Assembly (NCBI GenBank): GCA_946221915.1 | Contig: CAMIKG010000003.1 | Location: 1 to 64,000 of the forward strand | DNA length: 64,000 nucleotides | Direction: 5' to 3' | Origin: an uncultured Erwinia sp. | GTDB taxonomy: Bacteria > Pseudomonadota > Gammaproteobacteria > Enterobacterales > Enterobacteriaceae | In this document: one piece after another, positions 8,336 through 17,948 of the stretch | Position numbering within the stretch: the stretch's first letter is position 1 | How the letters are laid out: each line of letters opens with the position of its first letter | Translations under genes and position numbers: made by a program | The notes under the pieces: model-generated | Database searches by the model: none | The model's input: the letters and a program-made list of their open reading frames with translations, nothing else | What the model was told of the DNA's origin: nothing

Positions 8336-8949
8336 TACATGGCCCCCATCAGGTAAACAATGGTGAATACGCAGATCCATACCACATCCAGGAAGTGCCA
8401 GAACATGCTCAGGCACATGATACGGGTACGGTTAGTATCGGTCAGTCCACGTTTGGTGATCTGGTACATCAGCACCAGCATCCAAATCAGACCAGAAGTC
8501 ACGTGCAGACCGTGAGTGCCCACCAGAGTAAAGAAGGCGGACAGGAAGCCGCTACGCTGCGGACCAAAGCCTTCAACAATCAGGTGATGGAACTCATAGA
8601 TTTCCATCGCGATAAAGCCCAGACCGAACAGGAAGGTCAGCGCCAGCCAGCCGATAACGGAGCCTTTGCTGCCTTTGTTCATGCTGATGACTGCAAAACC
8701 ATAGGTAATGGAGCTGAGCAGCAGCAGGGCGGTTTCCACAGCAACGAACGGCAGTTCAAAAATATCTTTCCCTGCCGGGCCGCCTGCGGTGGCGTTAACC
8801 ATAACTGCATAGGTCGCAAACAGGGTTGCGAAGATAATGCAGTCGCTCATCAGGTAGATCCAGAAGCCAAAGACTTTATTGGCTCCTGCATCGTGATGCC
8901 CATGCTCCGCATGGGCGTCGTGGTGTTTAGTCAGAGTTTCAGTCGACAT
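8335..8949 (-). CDS. cyoC: Cytochrome bo3 ubiquinol oxidase subunit III
   Basis: 204 residues, identical in length to the E. coli subunit. A His-rich N-terminus (TKHHDAHAEHGHHDAG) leads into five membrane helices of the heme-copper oxidase subunit III family, with conserved GTHGLHVTSGL and FWHFLDVVWICVF. It supports the inner membrane complex without redox centres of its own. It is linked to both cyoB and cyoD by one-base TAATG overlaps. Confidence 0.97.
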   Translation of the reverse strand: MSTETLTKHHDAHAEHGHHDAGANKVFGFWIYLMSDCIIFATLFATYAVMVNATAGGPAGKDIFELPFVAVETALLLLSSITYGFAVISMNKGSKGSVIGWLALTFLFGLGFIAMEIYEFHHLIVEGFGPQRSGFLSAFFTLVGTHGLHVTSGLIWMLVLMYQITKRGLTDTNRTRIMCLSMFWHFLDVVWICVFTIVYLMGAM

Positions 8950-10931
8950 TATTTCACGCCTGCTTTGGTGATATCTGCAAAGTGCTGATTCTCGATTTTC
9001 TCGATTTCGGCAACCGGTACGTAGTAATCAACGTCTTCGTCGAAGCTCTTAATTACCCATGTAGCGATGGCGCCTACGAATGACAGACCCAGTAACCACC
9101 AGATGTGCCAGATAGCGGCGAAACCAAATACCAGCAGGAAGAAGCTAATGACGACACCCGCGCCGCTGTTTTTCGGCATGTGGATCTCTTCATAATGAGC
9201 TGGCTGTTGGTACGCTTCACCTTTCTCTTTCAGTTCCCAGAACGCATCACGCTCGTGGATGTGTGGGATAACCGCAAAGTTATAGAACGGTGGTGGTGAA
9301 GAGGTTGCCCACTCCAGCGTACGGCCGCCCCACGGGTCACCTGTCAGGTCACGGTTTTCATGACGGTCGCGGATAGACACCCAGAACTGGATCGCCTGGC
9401 AAGCCACACCACACGCAATCAGCGCTGCACCACAAGCCGCCACAACCAGCATGCTGTGGAACTGTGGATCAATATCCTGGCTCAGACGACGGGTCATACC
9501 CATGAAGCCCAGAACGTACAGCGGCATAAAGGCGGTGAAGAAGCCGATAATCCAGAACCAGAAGGCGCGTTTACCCCAGGTTTCGTTCAGGGTGAAACCA
9601 AACGCTTTCGGGAACCAGTAAGTCACACCAGCGAAAATACCAAATACCACACCACCGATAATCACGTTATGGAAGTGGGCAATCAGGAACAGACTGTTGT
9701 GCAGAACAAAGTCAGCACCTGGAACCGCCAGCAGAACACCGGTCATACCACCTACAGAGAAGGTGACCAGGAAGCCAACAGTCCACAGCATCGCAGAGTT
9801 CATCACAATGCGACCCTGGTACATGGTGAACAGCCAGTTAAAGATTTTCACCCCAGTCGGAATGGCGATAATCATCGTCATAATACCGAAGAAGGCGTTA
9901 ACGTTCGCGCCCGCGCCCATGGTGAAGAAGTGGTGCAGCCACACGATAAAGGAGAGGATGGTAATAACAACCGTCGCCCATACCAGTGAGGTGTAACCAA
10001 ACAGACGCTTTTTAGAGAAGGTAGCGACGACTTCGGAGAACACACCGAAGACCGGCAGAACCAGGATGTACACTTCCGGATGACCCCAAACCCAAATCAG
10101 GTTGACGTACATCATCATGTTGCCGCCCATATCATTGGTAAAGAAATGGAAGCCCAGATAGCGATCCAGGGTCAGCAACGCAAGACATACCGTCAGAACC
10201 GGGAAGGAGACGATAATCAGAACGTTAGTACACAGTGACGCCCAGGTAAATACTGGCATCTTGAACATGGTCATGCCAGGGGCACGCATTTTCATGATGG
10301 TCACGAAGAAGTTAATACCGGTTAACGTAGTACCGATACCGGACAGCTGGAGACTCCAGATCCAGTAATCTACCCCGACCCCCGGACTGTATTCCGCGCC
10401 GGACAGTGGTGGATACGCCAGCCAGCCGGTCTGTGCGAACTCGCCCACACCCAGTGACAGGTTAACCAGCACCACACCGACCGCAGTCAGCCAGAAGCTC
10501 AGGTTGTTCAGGAACGGGAAGGCAACGTCACGTGCGCCAATCTGCAGCGGCACGGCGATGTTCATCAGACCCACCACGAACGGCATCGCCACGAAGAAGA
10601 TCATGATCACGCCGTGAGCGGTGAAGATCTGGTCGTAGTGATGCGGCGGCAGGAAGCCCGCTTCGCCGGCGGATGCCAGCACCTGCTGACCACGCATCAT
10701 CACTGCATCGGCAAAGCCGCGCAGCAACATGACGAAGGCCATGATGATATACATGATACCAAGACGTTTGTGGTCGATTGACGTCAGCCATTCGGTCCAC
10801 AGGTATTTCCACTTACCGAAGTAAGTAATTGCTGCAGCAAGCGCCAGACCACCAAGAATGATGGCGGCAACCGTGACCACGATAATTGGCTCGTGTAACG
10901 GCACTGCATCCAGTGTCAATTTTCCTAACAT
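8949..10931 (-). CDS. cyoB: Cytochrome bo3 ubiquinol oxidase subunit I
   Basis: 660 residues (E. coli 663). The catalytic subunit binds heme b, heme o3 and Cu(B), reduces O2 and pumps protons. Ligand motifs are all visible: the heme b histidine in FTAHGVIMIFF, the Cu(B) histidine and cross-linked tyrosine in WGHPEVYILVLP, the HH pair in VWLHHFF, and the heme histidines in IAHFHNVIIGG. The N-terminal W..ID..R motif (LTSIDHKRLGIMY) is intact. It overlaps cyoC by one base and follows cyoA after three bases. Confidence 0.98.
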   Translation of the reverse strand: MLGKLTLDAVPLHEPIIVVTVAAIILGGLALAAAITYFGKWKYLWTEWLTSIDHKRLGIMYIIMAFVMLLRGFADAVMMRGQQVLASAGEAGFLPPHHYDQIFTAHGVIMIFFVAMPFVVGLMNIAVPLQIGARDVAFPFLNNLSFWLTAVGVVLVNLSLGVGEFAQTGWLAYPPLSGAEYSPGVGVDYWIWSLQLSGIGTTLTGINFFVTIMKMRAPGMTMFKMPVFTWASLCTNVLIIVSFPVLTVCLALLTLDRYLGFHFFTNDMGGNMMMYVNLIWVWGHPEVYILVLPVFGVFSEVVATFSKKRLFGYTSLVWATVVITILSFIVWLHHFFTMGAGANVNAFFGIMTMIIAIPTGVKIFNWLFTMYQGRIVMNSAMLWTVGFLVTFSVGGMTGVLLAVPGADFVLHNSLFLIAHFHNVIIGGVVFGIFAGVTYWFPKAFGFTLNETWGKRAFWFWIIGFFTAFMPLYVLGFMGMTRRLSQDIDPQFHSMLVVAACGAALIACGVACQAIQFWVSIRDRHENRDLTGDPWGGRTLEWATSSPPPFYNFAVIPHIHERDAFWELKEKGEAYQQPAHYEEIHMPKNSGAGVVISFFLLVFGFAAIWHIWWLLGLSFVGAIATWVIKSFDEDVDYYVPVAEIEKIENQHFADITKAGVK

Positions 10932-10934
10932 CGT

Positions 10935-11885
10935 TTATTCCTCGGTTCCAGCATGTCCGGCATGAGCGGCGTTACCCATATCCATACCTTCATGTTCTGC
11001 CTTTTCGGCATGTTCTGGCATGGTCATCTTCTCATGGCTCATGAACTTGTTAATAACCTGCTTAAACAGTTCTGGATTTGCTTGCGAGAAGAATTCAACC
11101 GGGTGGTTTTCGCTCGGTGCAGCAACTTTCTCGAATTCATCCATGGTCAGCAGGGTATTTGGCGACTGTTTCGCTTTCGCGACCCACTCTTCGAAACCTG
11201 CCTGGTCAGCGGTGGCGATGGCCTTAAACTTCATGCCGGAGAAGCCTTTACCGCTAAAGTTAGATGAAATACCGTCGAAAGTGCCGGGTTCATTCGCAAT
11301 CAGGTGCAGTTTAGTCTGCATGCCCGCCATCGCGTAGATCTGGCTACCGAGGGTTGGAATGAAGAACGAGTTCATCACTGAGTTAGAGGTGATCTTGAAG
11401 TTCACCGGAGTGTTAGCCGGGAACGCGATCTGGTTTACAGTGGCGATACCCTGTTCCGGATAAATGAACAACCATTTCCAGTCCAGCGCAACAACATCGA
11501 TCTCGACTGGCTTCACATCAGAAACCAGCGGTTTGCTTGGTTCCAGAGCGTGGGTTGATTTCCACGTCAGGATGCCAAGAAACAGGATGATCAGGATTGG
11601 AACGGTCCAGACCACAGCTTCCACTTTATTGGAGTGTGACCAGTTTGGCGTATATTTGGCGTTAGTGTTGGATGCCCGATATTTCCAGGCGAACACGACG
11701 GCCATCAAGACTGCCGGAATAACGACGATCAACATCAGACCAAAGGCCGTCAGTATCAGCGAACGTTGCTCCATTGCAATCTGTCCTTTGGGATCTAACA
11801 ACGCACTATCGCAACCACTTAACAATAAAGTGCCTGCAATTAATGACAAAATCCCCAAACTTTTATTGTATTTCCTGAGTCTCAT
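10935..11885 (-). CDS. cyoA: Cytochrome bo3 ubiquinol oxidase subunit II (lipoprotein)
   Basis: 316 residues. A lipobox LLSGC puts the lipidated cysteine at residue 25. Two membrane helices follow (about 43-65 and 88-108), then the periplasmic cupredoxin-like domain without Cu(A) ligands, as expected for a quinol oxidase. The tail is rich in H, M and E (EHAEKAEHEGMDMGNAAHAGHAG), longer in histidine than I remember for E. coli. First gene of cyoABCDE; GAGG stands before the ATG. This operon supplies the high-aeration terminal oxidase. Confidence 0.97.
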   Translation of the reverse strand: MRLRKYNKSLGILSLIAGTLLLSGCDSALLDPKGQIAMEQRSLILTAFGLMLIVVIPAVLMAVVFAWKYRASNTNAKYTPNWSHSNKVEAVVWTVPILIILFLGILTWKSTHALEPSKPLVSDVKPVEIDVVALDWKWLFIYPEQGIATVNQIAFPANTPVNFKITSNSVMNSFFIPTLGSQIYAMAGMQTKLHLIANEPGTFDGISSNFSGKGFSGMKFKAIATADQAGFEEWVAKAKQSPNTLLTMDEFEKVAAPSENHPVEFFSQANPELFKQVINKFMSHEKMTMPEHAEKAEHEGMDMGNAAHAGHAGTEE

Positions 11886-11933
11886 TTAACGACCTCAATG
11901 ACAAGGGCTCTATTGTCGTTTAAGTGTGGCGGC

Positions 11934-11962
11934 ATTTTACGGGAAGGTTTCTGCACTGTAAA
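11934..11962 (-). promoter_or_regulatory. Sigma-70 promoter of cyoABCDE
   Basis: On the minus strand TTTACA (11957-11962) and TAAAAT (11934-11939) are separated by exactly 17 bases, each one mismatch from consensus. A start near 11927 gives a leader of about 40 bases to the cyoA ATG. Confidence 0.75.
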
Positions 11963-12443
11963 CCAGCTTAAGGGTGTGTCAGGCTGGTGTTGACACCTTT
12001 TGCTAAGGGTGTCACAGATGTTACTCAAAATGACAAAATATTAACGGGCACAATGAGTTGCCATTATTATAACAGAATTGGCTTATTTTTTCTGAGGAAA
12101 AAACTCCACAGATATAAACAACCAAAACTGGTCGCAAATATTTAACAACTTTGCATCATTTGTGAGATATTAATTATACAAAATTAATTACTCACCGGGG
12201 TGTAATATCGGCATCCACAGAGGATACTTTATCGGTTAAATTTCCCAAAATTAACCTCAACCCCTCTGTTTTTACATTTGGTGAAAATTCACCCATTTGG
12301 GCAGCGATTATTTGCGCCACAATAATCAGCATCATTTTCTGCTGCAAACGTATAACGCCTGACAGAGTACTCATTCCCGCTGAGTGCAGGAGCAGCACGC
12401 TCGGAGGTGCTGCTGCGGGGATGGTCAGCAGTCAGACTGTCTG
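11963..12443. other. A+T-rich region upstream of cyo promoter
   Basis: About 480 bases between the cyo promoter and the ampG stop contain no credible gene. The stretch 12000-12190 is very A+T rich. A TGTGA half-site followed by A/T-rich sequence at 12160-12180 could bind CRP, and ArcA or Fnr control is expected from E. coli, but I cannot define sites. Near 12390-12420 an imperfect hairpin follows ampG. Confidence 0.4.
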
Positions 12444-13931
12444 CTAGCCGTGATGCTGATGCGCTGTCCTGCGCAACGCCAGATAGTCTAGCACTGAACC
12501 CATCATCACGCCGCATAACGCCAGTGCGATACCGGTTTCAAACAGGGGTGTCAGCCATCCCTCGCTGTTGAGCCAGCCGAGGACATCGATCGCCAGCAGC
12601 AGCAGCCAAACGCCGAGGACAATACAACCTGCGCTTAATGCACGCAGTGCCCAGCGATAGCCATTGCGGTAGGCGCGGCGTGGCAGGAAGCTTTCCGTAT
12701 GCTGAGTATATTCCAGTGTCTGCCTGCAGCCCGCCAGCAGCAGCAGGCCCGGCAGCGCGGCGATGACGGAAAACGCGTAAAATGTCGGCCAGCCCCACAT
12801 TTCAACAAACCAGCCCGCTGCCGGACCTACATATACCCTGCCAACCGCTGATAGGGCAGAAAGCAGGGCAAACTGGGTGGCGGAAAAAGACTTGTTACAC
12901 AGTGTCATTAATAGGGCGACAAACGCCGCGGTGCCCATTCCGCCGCACAGGTTTTCGACAAATACGGCGCTGGCCATGCTGAATAAGTGCTTGTCCGTGA
13001 CGGCCAGCAGCCAGTAACCGAGATTGGATACCGCCTGCAAGATACCGAACAGCATCAGGGCGCGGAACAGTGTCAGACGCTGCATTAGCAGGCCGCCATA
13101 CAGCGCGCCGATAATTGTCGCCAGCAGGCCGAGGGTTTTGTTCACAAGGCCGACGTCACCGGCATCAAAACCCACGCCGCGAATAAGGAAAGTGGTGGTC
13201 AGGCTGGCGGCGAAAGCATCACCCAGCTTGTAGAGCACTATTAAAGAAAGAATCAGCCAGGCATTGTTGCGGTTAAAGAAATCGCGCAACGGTTCCATGA
13301 CCGCCTGTTCCAGCGAGCGTGGCTTGGGAATTGAACTGGCGGGCTCACGGGCGAGCAGGGTGGCGATAACGCCCGGCACCATCATTAATGCCATCAGCCA
13401 GTAAGTGGCCTGCCAGCCGAAATAGCGATCCGCCAGCCACAGCGCAAGGCCACCGGAGACCAGCATCGCCAGCCGGTAGCCAAGCACCGTGATGGCGGCC
13501 CCGCTGCCGCGTTCTTCTGGCGGCAACACATCGGTTTTCCAGGCATCAAACACAATATCCTGCGACGCCGAACAGAACGCCACCAGCACAGCCAGCGCCG
13601 CCAGCAGGGTGAGGTCGCGCGCGGGTTGCATAAAGCCCATCGCCACAATTCCGGCGATTAATAACAATTGCGTGATCAATAACCATCCGCGCCGCCGCCC
13701 AAGGAACGGCGGGGTATAGCGGTCCATCATCGGCGACCAGAGAAACTTGAAGACATAGGCCTGGCCGACCAGCGAAAAGAAACCGATGGTTTTCAGATCG
13801 ACGTTTTCCACTGTCATCCATGCCTGCAGCGTGCCGGAAGTCAGGGCAAGCGGTAATCCAGAAGCAAAACCGAGTAAAAGAAGCAGGGCGGCGTTACGTT
13901 GGGTGAAAATACGCAGATAGTTATTGGTCAT
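12444..13931 (-). CDS. ampG: AmpG muropeptide permease
   Basis: 495 residues (E. coli 491). Inner membrane MFS-type transporter that imports GlcNAc-anhydroMurNAc peptides for cell-wall recycling and so feeds ampC induction. The family N-terminus is present (FASGLPLALTSGTLQAWM), as are the cytoplasmic motifs DRYTPPFLGRRRGW and SASQDIVFDAWKTD, followed by ~14 hydrophobic segments. It lies 103 bases downstream of yajG on the same strand, the same pair as in E. coli. Confidence 0.96.
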   Translation of the reverse strand: MTNNYLRIFTQRNAALLLLLGFASGLPLALTSGTLQAWMTVENVDLKTIGFFSLVGQAYVFKFLWSPMMDRYTPPFLGRRRGWLLITQLLLIAGIVAMGFMQPARDLTLLAALAVLVAFCSASQDIVFDAWKTDVLPPEERGSGAAITVLGYRLAMLVSGGLALWLADRYFGWQATYWLMALMMVPGVIATLLAREPASSIPKPRSLEQAVMEPLRDFFNRNNAWLILSLIVLYKLGDAFAASLTTTFLIRGVGFDAGDVGLVNKTLGLLATIIGALYGGLLMQRLTLFRALMLFGILQAVSNLGYWLLAVTDKHLFSMASAVFVENLCGGMGTAAFVALLMTLCNKSFSATQFALLSALSAVGRVYVGPAAGWFVEMWGWPTFYAFSVIAALPGLLLLAGCRQTLEYTQHTESFLPRRAYRNGYRWALRALSAGCIVLGVWLLLLAIDVLGWLNSEGWLTPLFETGIALALCGVMMGSVLDYLALRRTAHQHHG

Positions 13932-14034
13932 ACAATCCTTTCGTAAGTCGCCCGACGCGATGGCCGGGCGGCATACAGACCTCCAGGGAGGGACATCTTA
14001 AACTCGCGGGGAGCGCAGAGCACTCCCGTTGGGC

Positions 14035-14613
14035 TTAGCGCGCATTTTGTTTAATGAAGTTATGTACGCTGGTATCCTGCGCCATATCTGCAATCACGTC
14101 GCTCAGGGTGGAGTTAATCACGTTAGTGATTTTATCGTTAGACGCATTGAGTGCGCCTTCCACGCTGTAGGTCTGACGGTAGTTTTTGACCTGCTTATTG
14201 CCATTTTTCGCACTGGCAATAATGGAAATGTCCGCTTTGGTGGTGATGCTGTAGCGCAGGTTGCCCTGGGTGACGTCAGCATACAGATTGTTGACCACGA
14301 TCTGCAGGTCGACGGCGCCATTTGGCCCAATCATATAACCGCGAGCGCCCATCTGCTTCTCCAGCACTTCCTGCAGCAGGAAACGCAGATCGCGTGATGG
14401 GGTAAGCGTAACTAGCTGACCATCACGGGTGACTTTCGCCAGCGCCTGGTCACTACGCTGATCGGCGCCGTTAATGCTGATAGTAACGCCCATCAGGCTC
14501 GGATCCTGCTGTGGCAGCTGAATTTTAGGGGTAACATTTAATGTGGTGCTGTTGTTTGCACAGCCAGCCAGAATAAACGCGGCCAGCAGCGGGAATAATA
14601 ATTTTTTTAACAT
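14035..14613 (-). CDS. yajG: YajG, predicted lipoprotein
   Basis: 192 residues, collinear with E. coli YajG. A signal peptide ends in the lipobox ILAGC with lipidated cysteine 18; the residues after it (ANN) carry no inner-membrane-retention aspartate at +2, so the outer membrane is the likely site. The rest is a soluble DUF-type domain with no catalytic motif. Probably the first gene of yajG-ampG. Molecular function is not established. It is divergent from bolA. Confidence 0.93.
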   Translation of the reverse strand: MLKKLLFPLLAAFILAGCANNSTTLNVTPKIQLPQQDPSLMGVTISINGADQRSDQALAKVTRDGQLVTLTPSRDLRFLLQEVLEKQMGARGYMIGPNGAVDLQIVVNNLYADVTQGNLRYSITTKADISIIASAKNGNKQVKNYRQTYSVEGALNASNDKITNVINSTLSDVIADMAQDTSVHNFIKQNAR

Positions 14614-14910
14614 ATTTTTTTCTCGTTCACGTGAGTGGTATTGCTGACAAAACTGCGGCCATCATATCATCGGCTGACGCGGAGGGAAGCCCCGGCCGCG
14701 CGTAAATTCATTGTCTTGTCCTTTTTCAGATTGTGGGAAGGCGCTGGCGGATGCCAAACTGGCAAGCGCAGCGCGACGCAATGCCCTGGTGTTGTAACCT
14801 GAGAAAATAATGAGTTAAGAAATTTTCATCGCCGCGCCGCGGATAAGTGCAAAAACCAACTATTATTTAAAGGGATGGCGCGCAGTGCGCTGCCGAAGAG
14901 GAGTGCGGTT

Positions 14911-15225
14911 ATGGTTCGCGGACAGATAGAAGAAAAGTTACGTACGGCGTTTAGTCCGGTTTATCTTGAAGTGCAGGACGAAAGTTACCGTCACAACGTG
15001 CCCGCCGGTTCGGAGAGCCATTTCAAGGTAATCATCGTCAGTGACAGTTTTACCAATCAACGCTTCCTGATGCGTCATCGCGCCATTTATGGTGTGCTGG
15101 CCGATGAGTTAGCCGGCAGTGTGCACGCGCTGGCGTTGCATACCTATACCGTGAAAGAGTGGGAAGGCTTACGTGACACTGTGCCTGCCTCGCCTGACTG
15201 TCGCGGCGCGGGTACGCTGGCGTGA
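14911..15225 (+). CDS. bolA: BolA transcriptional/iron-sulfur stress morphogene
   Basis: 104 residues from MVRGQIEEKL at 14911, preceded by GAGGAG; the frame is open further upstream to 14875 but those codons lack similarity. BolA binds glutaredoxin-4 with a [2Fe-2S] cluster and acts as a DNA-binding morphogene in stationary phase. The class II KH-like core is intact: ESYRHNVPAGSESHFKV carries the invariant glycine-serine-histidine region, and LALHTYT carries the C-terminal histidine ligand. A strong terminator follows. Single-gene unit, divergent from yajG. Confidence 0.95.
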   Translation: MVRGQIEEKLRTAFSPVYLEVQDESYRHNVPAGSESHFKVIIVSDSFTNQRFLMRHRAIYGVLADELAGSVHALALHTYTVKEWEGLRDTVPASPDCRGAGTLA

Positions 15226-15244
15226 CGTTTAACACCATAAATTT

Positions 15245-15276
15245 CAAAACGGCCTGCGGGCCGTTTTGTCGTTTTT
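15245..15276 (+). terminator. Intrinsic terminator of bolA
   Basis: Perfect 10-bp arms caaaacggcc (15245-15254) and ggccgttttg (15259-15268) with loop tgcg, followed by tcgttttt. Confidence 0.9.
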
Positions 15277-15351
15277 GCCCCAGGTGGGCCGATAATTTGC
15301 AAGCTGGACGAGAATTTGCGTAAAGCACGCCGTTTGAAAAGGTTTGCGTTC

Positions 15352-15380
15352 TCGACTCATTAAGGTGATGCCGCTATAAT
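15352..15380 (+). promoter_or_regulatory. Sigma-70 promoter of tig
   Basis: TCGACT (15352-15357) and a perfect TATAAT (15375-15380) with a 17-base spacer precede tig. The leader to the ATG at 15544 is about 155 bases. Confidence 0.65.
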
Positions 15381-15543
15381 GCGGCGTCTATTTTTCCGGA
15401 ATGTCTTCGGGACGCTTCTGGTAACAGGGAATGCGGTTCTGACAACAGAGGCCGTCCCGGTTGTCGGAGAGTGCATTCGCGCGGATTGCGGTGGATGTGC
15501 TGTCTGAAGTTGACCGAGCACGTGATTTTTTTGAGGTAACAAG

Positions 15544-16848
15544 ATGCAAGTTTCAGTAGAAACCACTCAGGGCCTGGGCCGTCGCGTTGCGATTACCGTC
15601 GCTGCTGACGTTATCGAGAGCGCTGTGAAGAAAGAGCTGGTTGACGTGGCTAAAAAAGTGCGTATCGACGGCTTCCGTAAAGGCAAAGTGCCAATGAATG
15701 TTGTTGCTCAGCGTTATGGCGCATCTGTGCGTCAGGACGTGCTGGGCGATCTGATGCAGCGCAACTTTGTTGACGCCATCATCAAAGAAAAAATTAATCC
15801 GGCTGGCGCGCCTAAATATGTGCCAGGCGAGTACAAACTGGGTGAAGATTTCAGCTTCGCCGTTGAGTTTGAAGTGTACCCGGAAGTGGAACTGAAAGGT
15901 CTGGACGCCATTGAAGTTGAAAAACCAGTGGTTGAAGTGACCGATGCTGACGTTGACGCGATGCTGGACACCCTGCGCAAGCAGCAGGCTAGCTGGAAAG
16001 AAACGGATGCTGCTGCTACTGCAGAAGATCGCGCAACCATCGATTTCACCGGTTCTGTAGACGGTGAAGTGTTCGAAGGCGGCAAAGCGTCTGACTTCGT
16101 ATTGGCGATGGGCCAGGGTCGTATGATCCCAGGCTTCGAAGAAGGTATCGTGGGTCACAAAGCTGGCGAAACCTTCACCATCGATGTGAAATTCCCGGAA
16201 GATTACCACGCGGAAAACCTGAAAGGTAAAGACGCGAAGTTCGAGATCGTGCTGAAGAAAGTTGAAGAGCGCGAACTGCCGGAATTCACTGCAGAATTCA
16301 TCAAACGTTTCGGCGTGGAAGATGGTTCTGTTGATGGCCTGCGTGCTGAAGTGCGTAAAAACATGGAACGTGAGCTGAAAGGCGCAGTGCGTAACCGCAT
16401 CAAGTCTCAGGCTATCGACGGTCTGGTTAACGCCAATGAAATCGAAGTCCCTGCTGCGCTGATCGACAGCGAAGTAGACGTTCTGCGCCGTCAGGCTGCA
16501 CAGCGTTTCGGCGGCAACGAGAAACAAGCGCTTGAATTACCACGCGAACTGTTCGAAGAGCAGGCAAAACGTCGCGTAGTGGTTGGTTTGCTGCTGGGCG
16601 AAGTGATTCGCACCAACGAGCTGAAAGCCGATGAAGACCGCGTGAAAGCGCTGATCGAAGAAATGGCCTCCGCGTACGAAGATCCGCAGGAAGTGATCGA
16701 GTTCTATAGCAAAAACAACGAGCTGTTGAACAACATGCGCAACGTTGCTCTGGAAGAGCAAGCGGTTGAAGCGGTTCTGGCGAAAGCGAAAGTGACTGAA
16801 AAAGCCACTGGCTTCCAGGATCTGATGAATCAGACTGCTAACGCCTGA
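15544..16848 (+). CDS. tig: Trigger factor, ribosome-associated chaperone
   Basis: 434 residues (E. coli 432). Binds the ribosome exit tunnel at L23 and shields nascent chains. The ribosome-binding signature GFRKGKVP is in the N-terminal domain at about residue 43. The FKBP-type peptidyl-prolyl isomerase domain spans about 150-245 and includes GFEEGIVGHKAGE. The helical C-terminal substrate cradle fills the rest. GAGG stands before the ATG. It is followed by a strong terminator, then clpP-clpX and lon, the usual protein quality-control cluster. Confidence 0.98.
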   Translation: MQVSVETTQGLGRRVAITVAADVIESAVKKELVDVAKKVRIDGFRKGKVPMNVVAQRYGASVRQDVLGDLMQRNFVDAIIKEKINPAGAPKYVPGEYKLGEDFSFAVEFEVYPEVELKGLDAIEVEKPVVEVTDADVDAMLDTLRKQQASWKETDAAATAEDRATIDFTGSVDGEVFEGGKASDFVLAMGQGRMIPGFEEGIVGHKAGETFTIDVKFPEDYHAENLKGKDAKFEIVLKKVEERELPEFTAEFIKRFGVEDGSVDGLRAEVRKNMERELKGAVRNRIKSQAIDGLVNANEIEVPAALIDSEVDVLRRQAAQRFGGNEKQALELPRELFEEQAKRRVVVGLLLGEVIRTNELKADEDRVKALIEEMASAYEDPQEVIEFYSKNNELLNNMRNVALEEQAVEAVLAKAKVTEKATGFQDLMNQTANA

Positions 16849-16872
16849 TTCGACGCTAAAACGCGCTAAATA

Positions 16873-16908
16873 AAGGCCCGTAACCGCAAGGTTGCGGGCC
16901 TTTTGTTT
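16873..16908 (+). terminator. Intrinsic terminator of tig
   Basis: 13-bp arms (16873-16885 and 16890-16902, one G-T pair) with loop gcaa and a T-rich tail ttgttt. Confidence 0.9.
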
Positions 16909-17017
16909 AACTATTTTAAGGCTAAGCTCATCTTTTGCTGCTTATTTGCTTAATTAAGCGGCGAATTATCGTCTATGCTGCTTTTCCTGGTTAGCGATTG
17001 ACGAAAACGTTGTTATG

Positions 17018-17046
17018 CTTGAAAGAGCGGGGCAACATCCCCAGAT
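17018..17046 (+). promoter_or_regulatory. Sigma-32 heat-shock promoter of clpP
   Basis: CTTGAAA (17018-17024) and CCCCAGAT (17039-17046) are separated by 14 bases, close to the RpoH consensus CTTGAAA-N13/15-CCCCATNT. The clpP start is about 140 bases further on. Confidence 0.82.
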
Positions 17047-17194
17047 ACTCTTCAGCACCACCCGTAATTGTTGCGCTGACTGATTGACCGTCCGGATGGC
17101 GTCGGTGAGTGAGGGGAACCATAGTGTTCCCGGGCTCACTCAAGTAGAATCGGTACAGAGTGTTGCCAAAGTGAAATTTATCCAGGAGACGGTA

Positions 17195-17818
17195 ATGTCA
17201 TACAGTGGCGAACGTGAAATAACTGCACCTCACATGGCTTTAGTGCCAATGGTGGTTGAACAAACCTCGCGCGGCGAGCGTTCATACGACATCTATTCGC
17301 GCCTGCTGAAAGAGCGCGTCATTTTCCTCACCGGTCAGGTTGAGGATCATATGGCCAACCTGATTGTGGCGCAGATGCTGTTTCTGGAAGCGGAAAACCC
17401 GGAAAAAGACATCTACCTGTATATCAACTCTCCTGGCGGCGTGATTACTGCAGGGATGTCGATTTACGACACCATGAAATTTATCAAGCCGGACGTCAGC
17501 ACCATCTGTATGGGCCAGGCGTGCTCTATGGGCGCATTCCTGCTGACGGCGGGCGCGGAAGGCAAGCGTTTCTGTCTGCCGAACTCGCGTGTGATGATCC
17601 ACCAGCCACTGGGCGGTTATCAGGGGCAGGCAACAGATATTGAAATTCACGCGCGTGAAATTCTCAAAGTGAAAAGCCGTATGAATGAACTGATGGCGCA
17701 TCATACGGGCAAGACTCTTGAAGAAATAGAGAAAGACACTGAACGCGACCGTTTCCTCTCTGCCAGTGAAGCGGTAGAGTATGGTTTAGTTGATAAAATA
17801 CTGACCCATCGCCAATAA
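17195..17818 (+). CDS. clpP: ATP-dependent Clp protease proteolytic subunit
   Basis: 207 residues from MSYSGEREI at 17195 with AGGAG before it; upstream codons in the open frame (to 17084) have no family similarity. Fourteen subunits form the serine protease chamber used with ClpX or ClpA. The catalytic triad is S111 (GQACSMGA), H136 (MIHQPLGG) and D185, numbered as in E. coli. The short propeptide that is self-cleaved is present. A cysteine precedes the catalytic serine where E. coli has alanine. clpX follows after 130 bases, so the two are probably co-transcribed from a sigma-32 promoter. Confidence 0.98.
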   Translation: MSYSGEREITAPHMALVPMVVEQTSRGERSYDIYSRLLKERVIFLTGQVEDHMANLIVAQMLFLEAENPEKDIYLYINSPGGVITAGMSIYDTMKFIKPDVSTICMGQACSMGAFLLTAGAEGKRFCLPNSRVMIHQPLGGYQGQATDIEIHAREILKVKSRMNELMAHHTGKTLEEIEKDTERDRFLSASEAVEYGLVDKILTHRQ

Positions 17819-17948
17819 AGGCTGATCGCCCGCGCCGCCAGGCTATAGTTAAAGTGGCGCCGGAGCGAGTGGCACGAGACAAGGGCAGCGTGATGCGCTG
17901 CCAGCGCCGCAAACCAGGCGGACCAGGATAAAGAGAAGAGGTTAACTG

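Noticed and set aside
12192..12398. 68-residue frame upstream of the cyo promoter
   Set aside because: No ribosome site, in an A+T-rich regulatory region, and no similarity.
15553..16527. 324-residue frame on the minus strand opposite tig
   Set aside because: Lies wholly inside tig, repeats the phenylalanine/histidine-rich composition expected of the antisense of a Glu/Lys-rich gene, and has no ribosome site.
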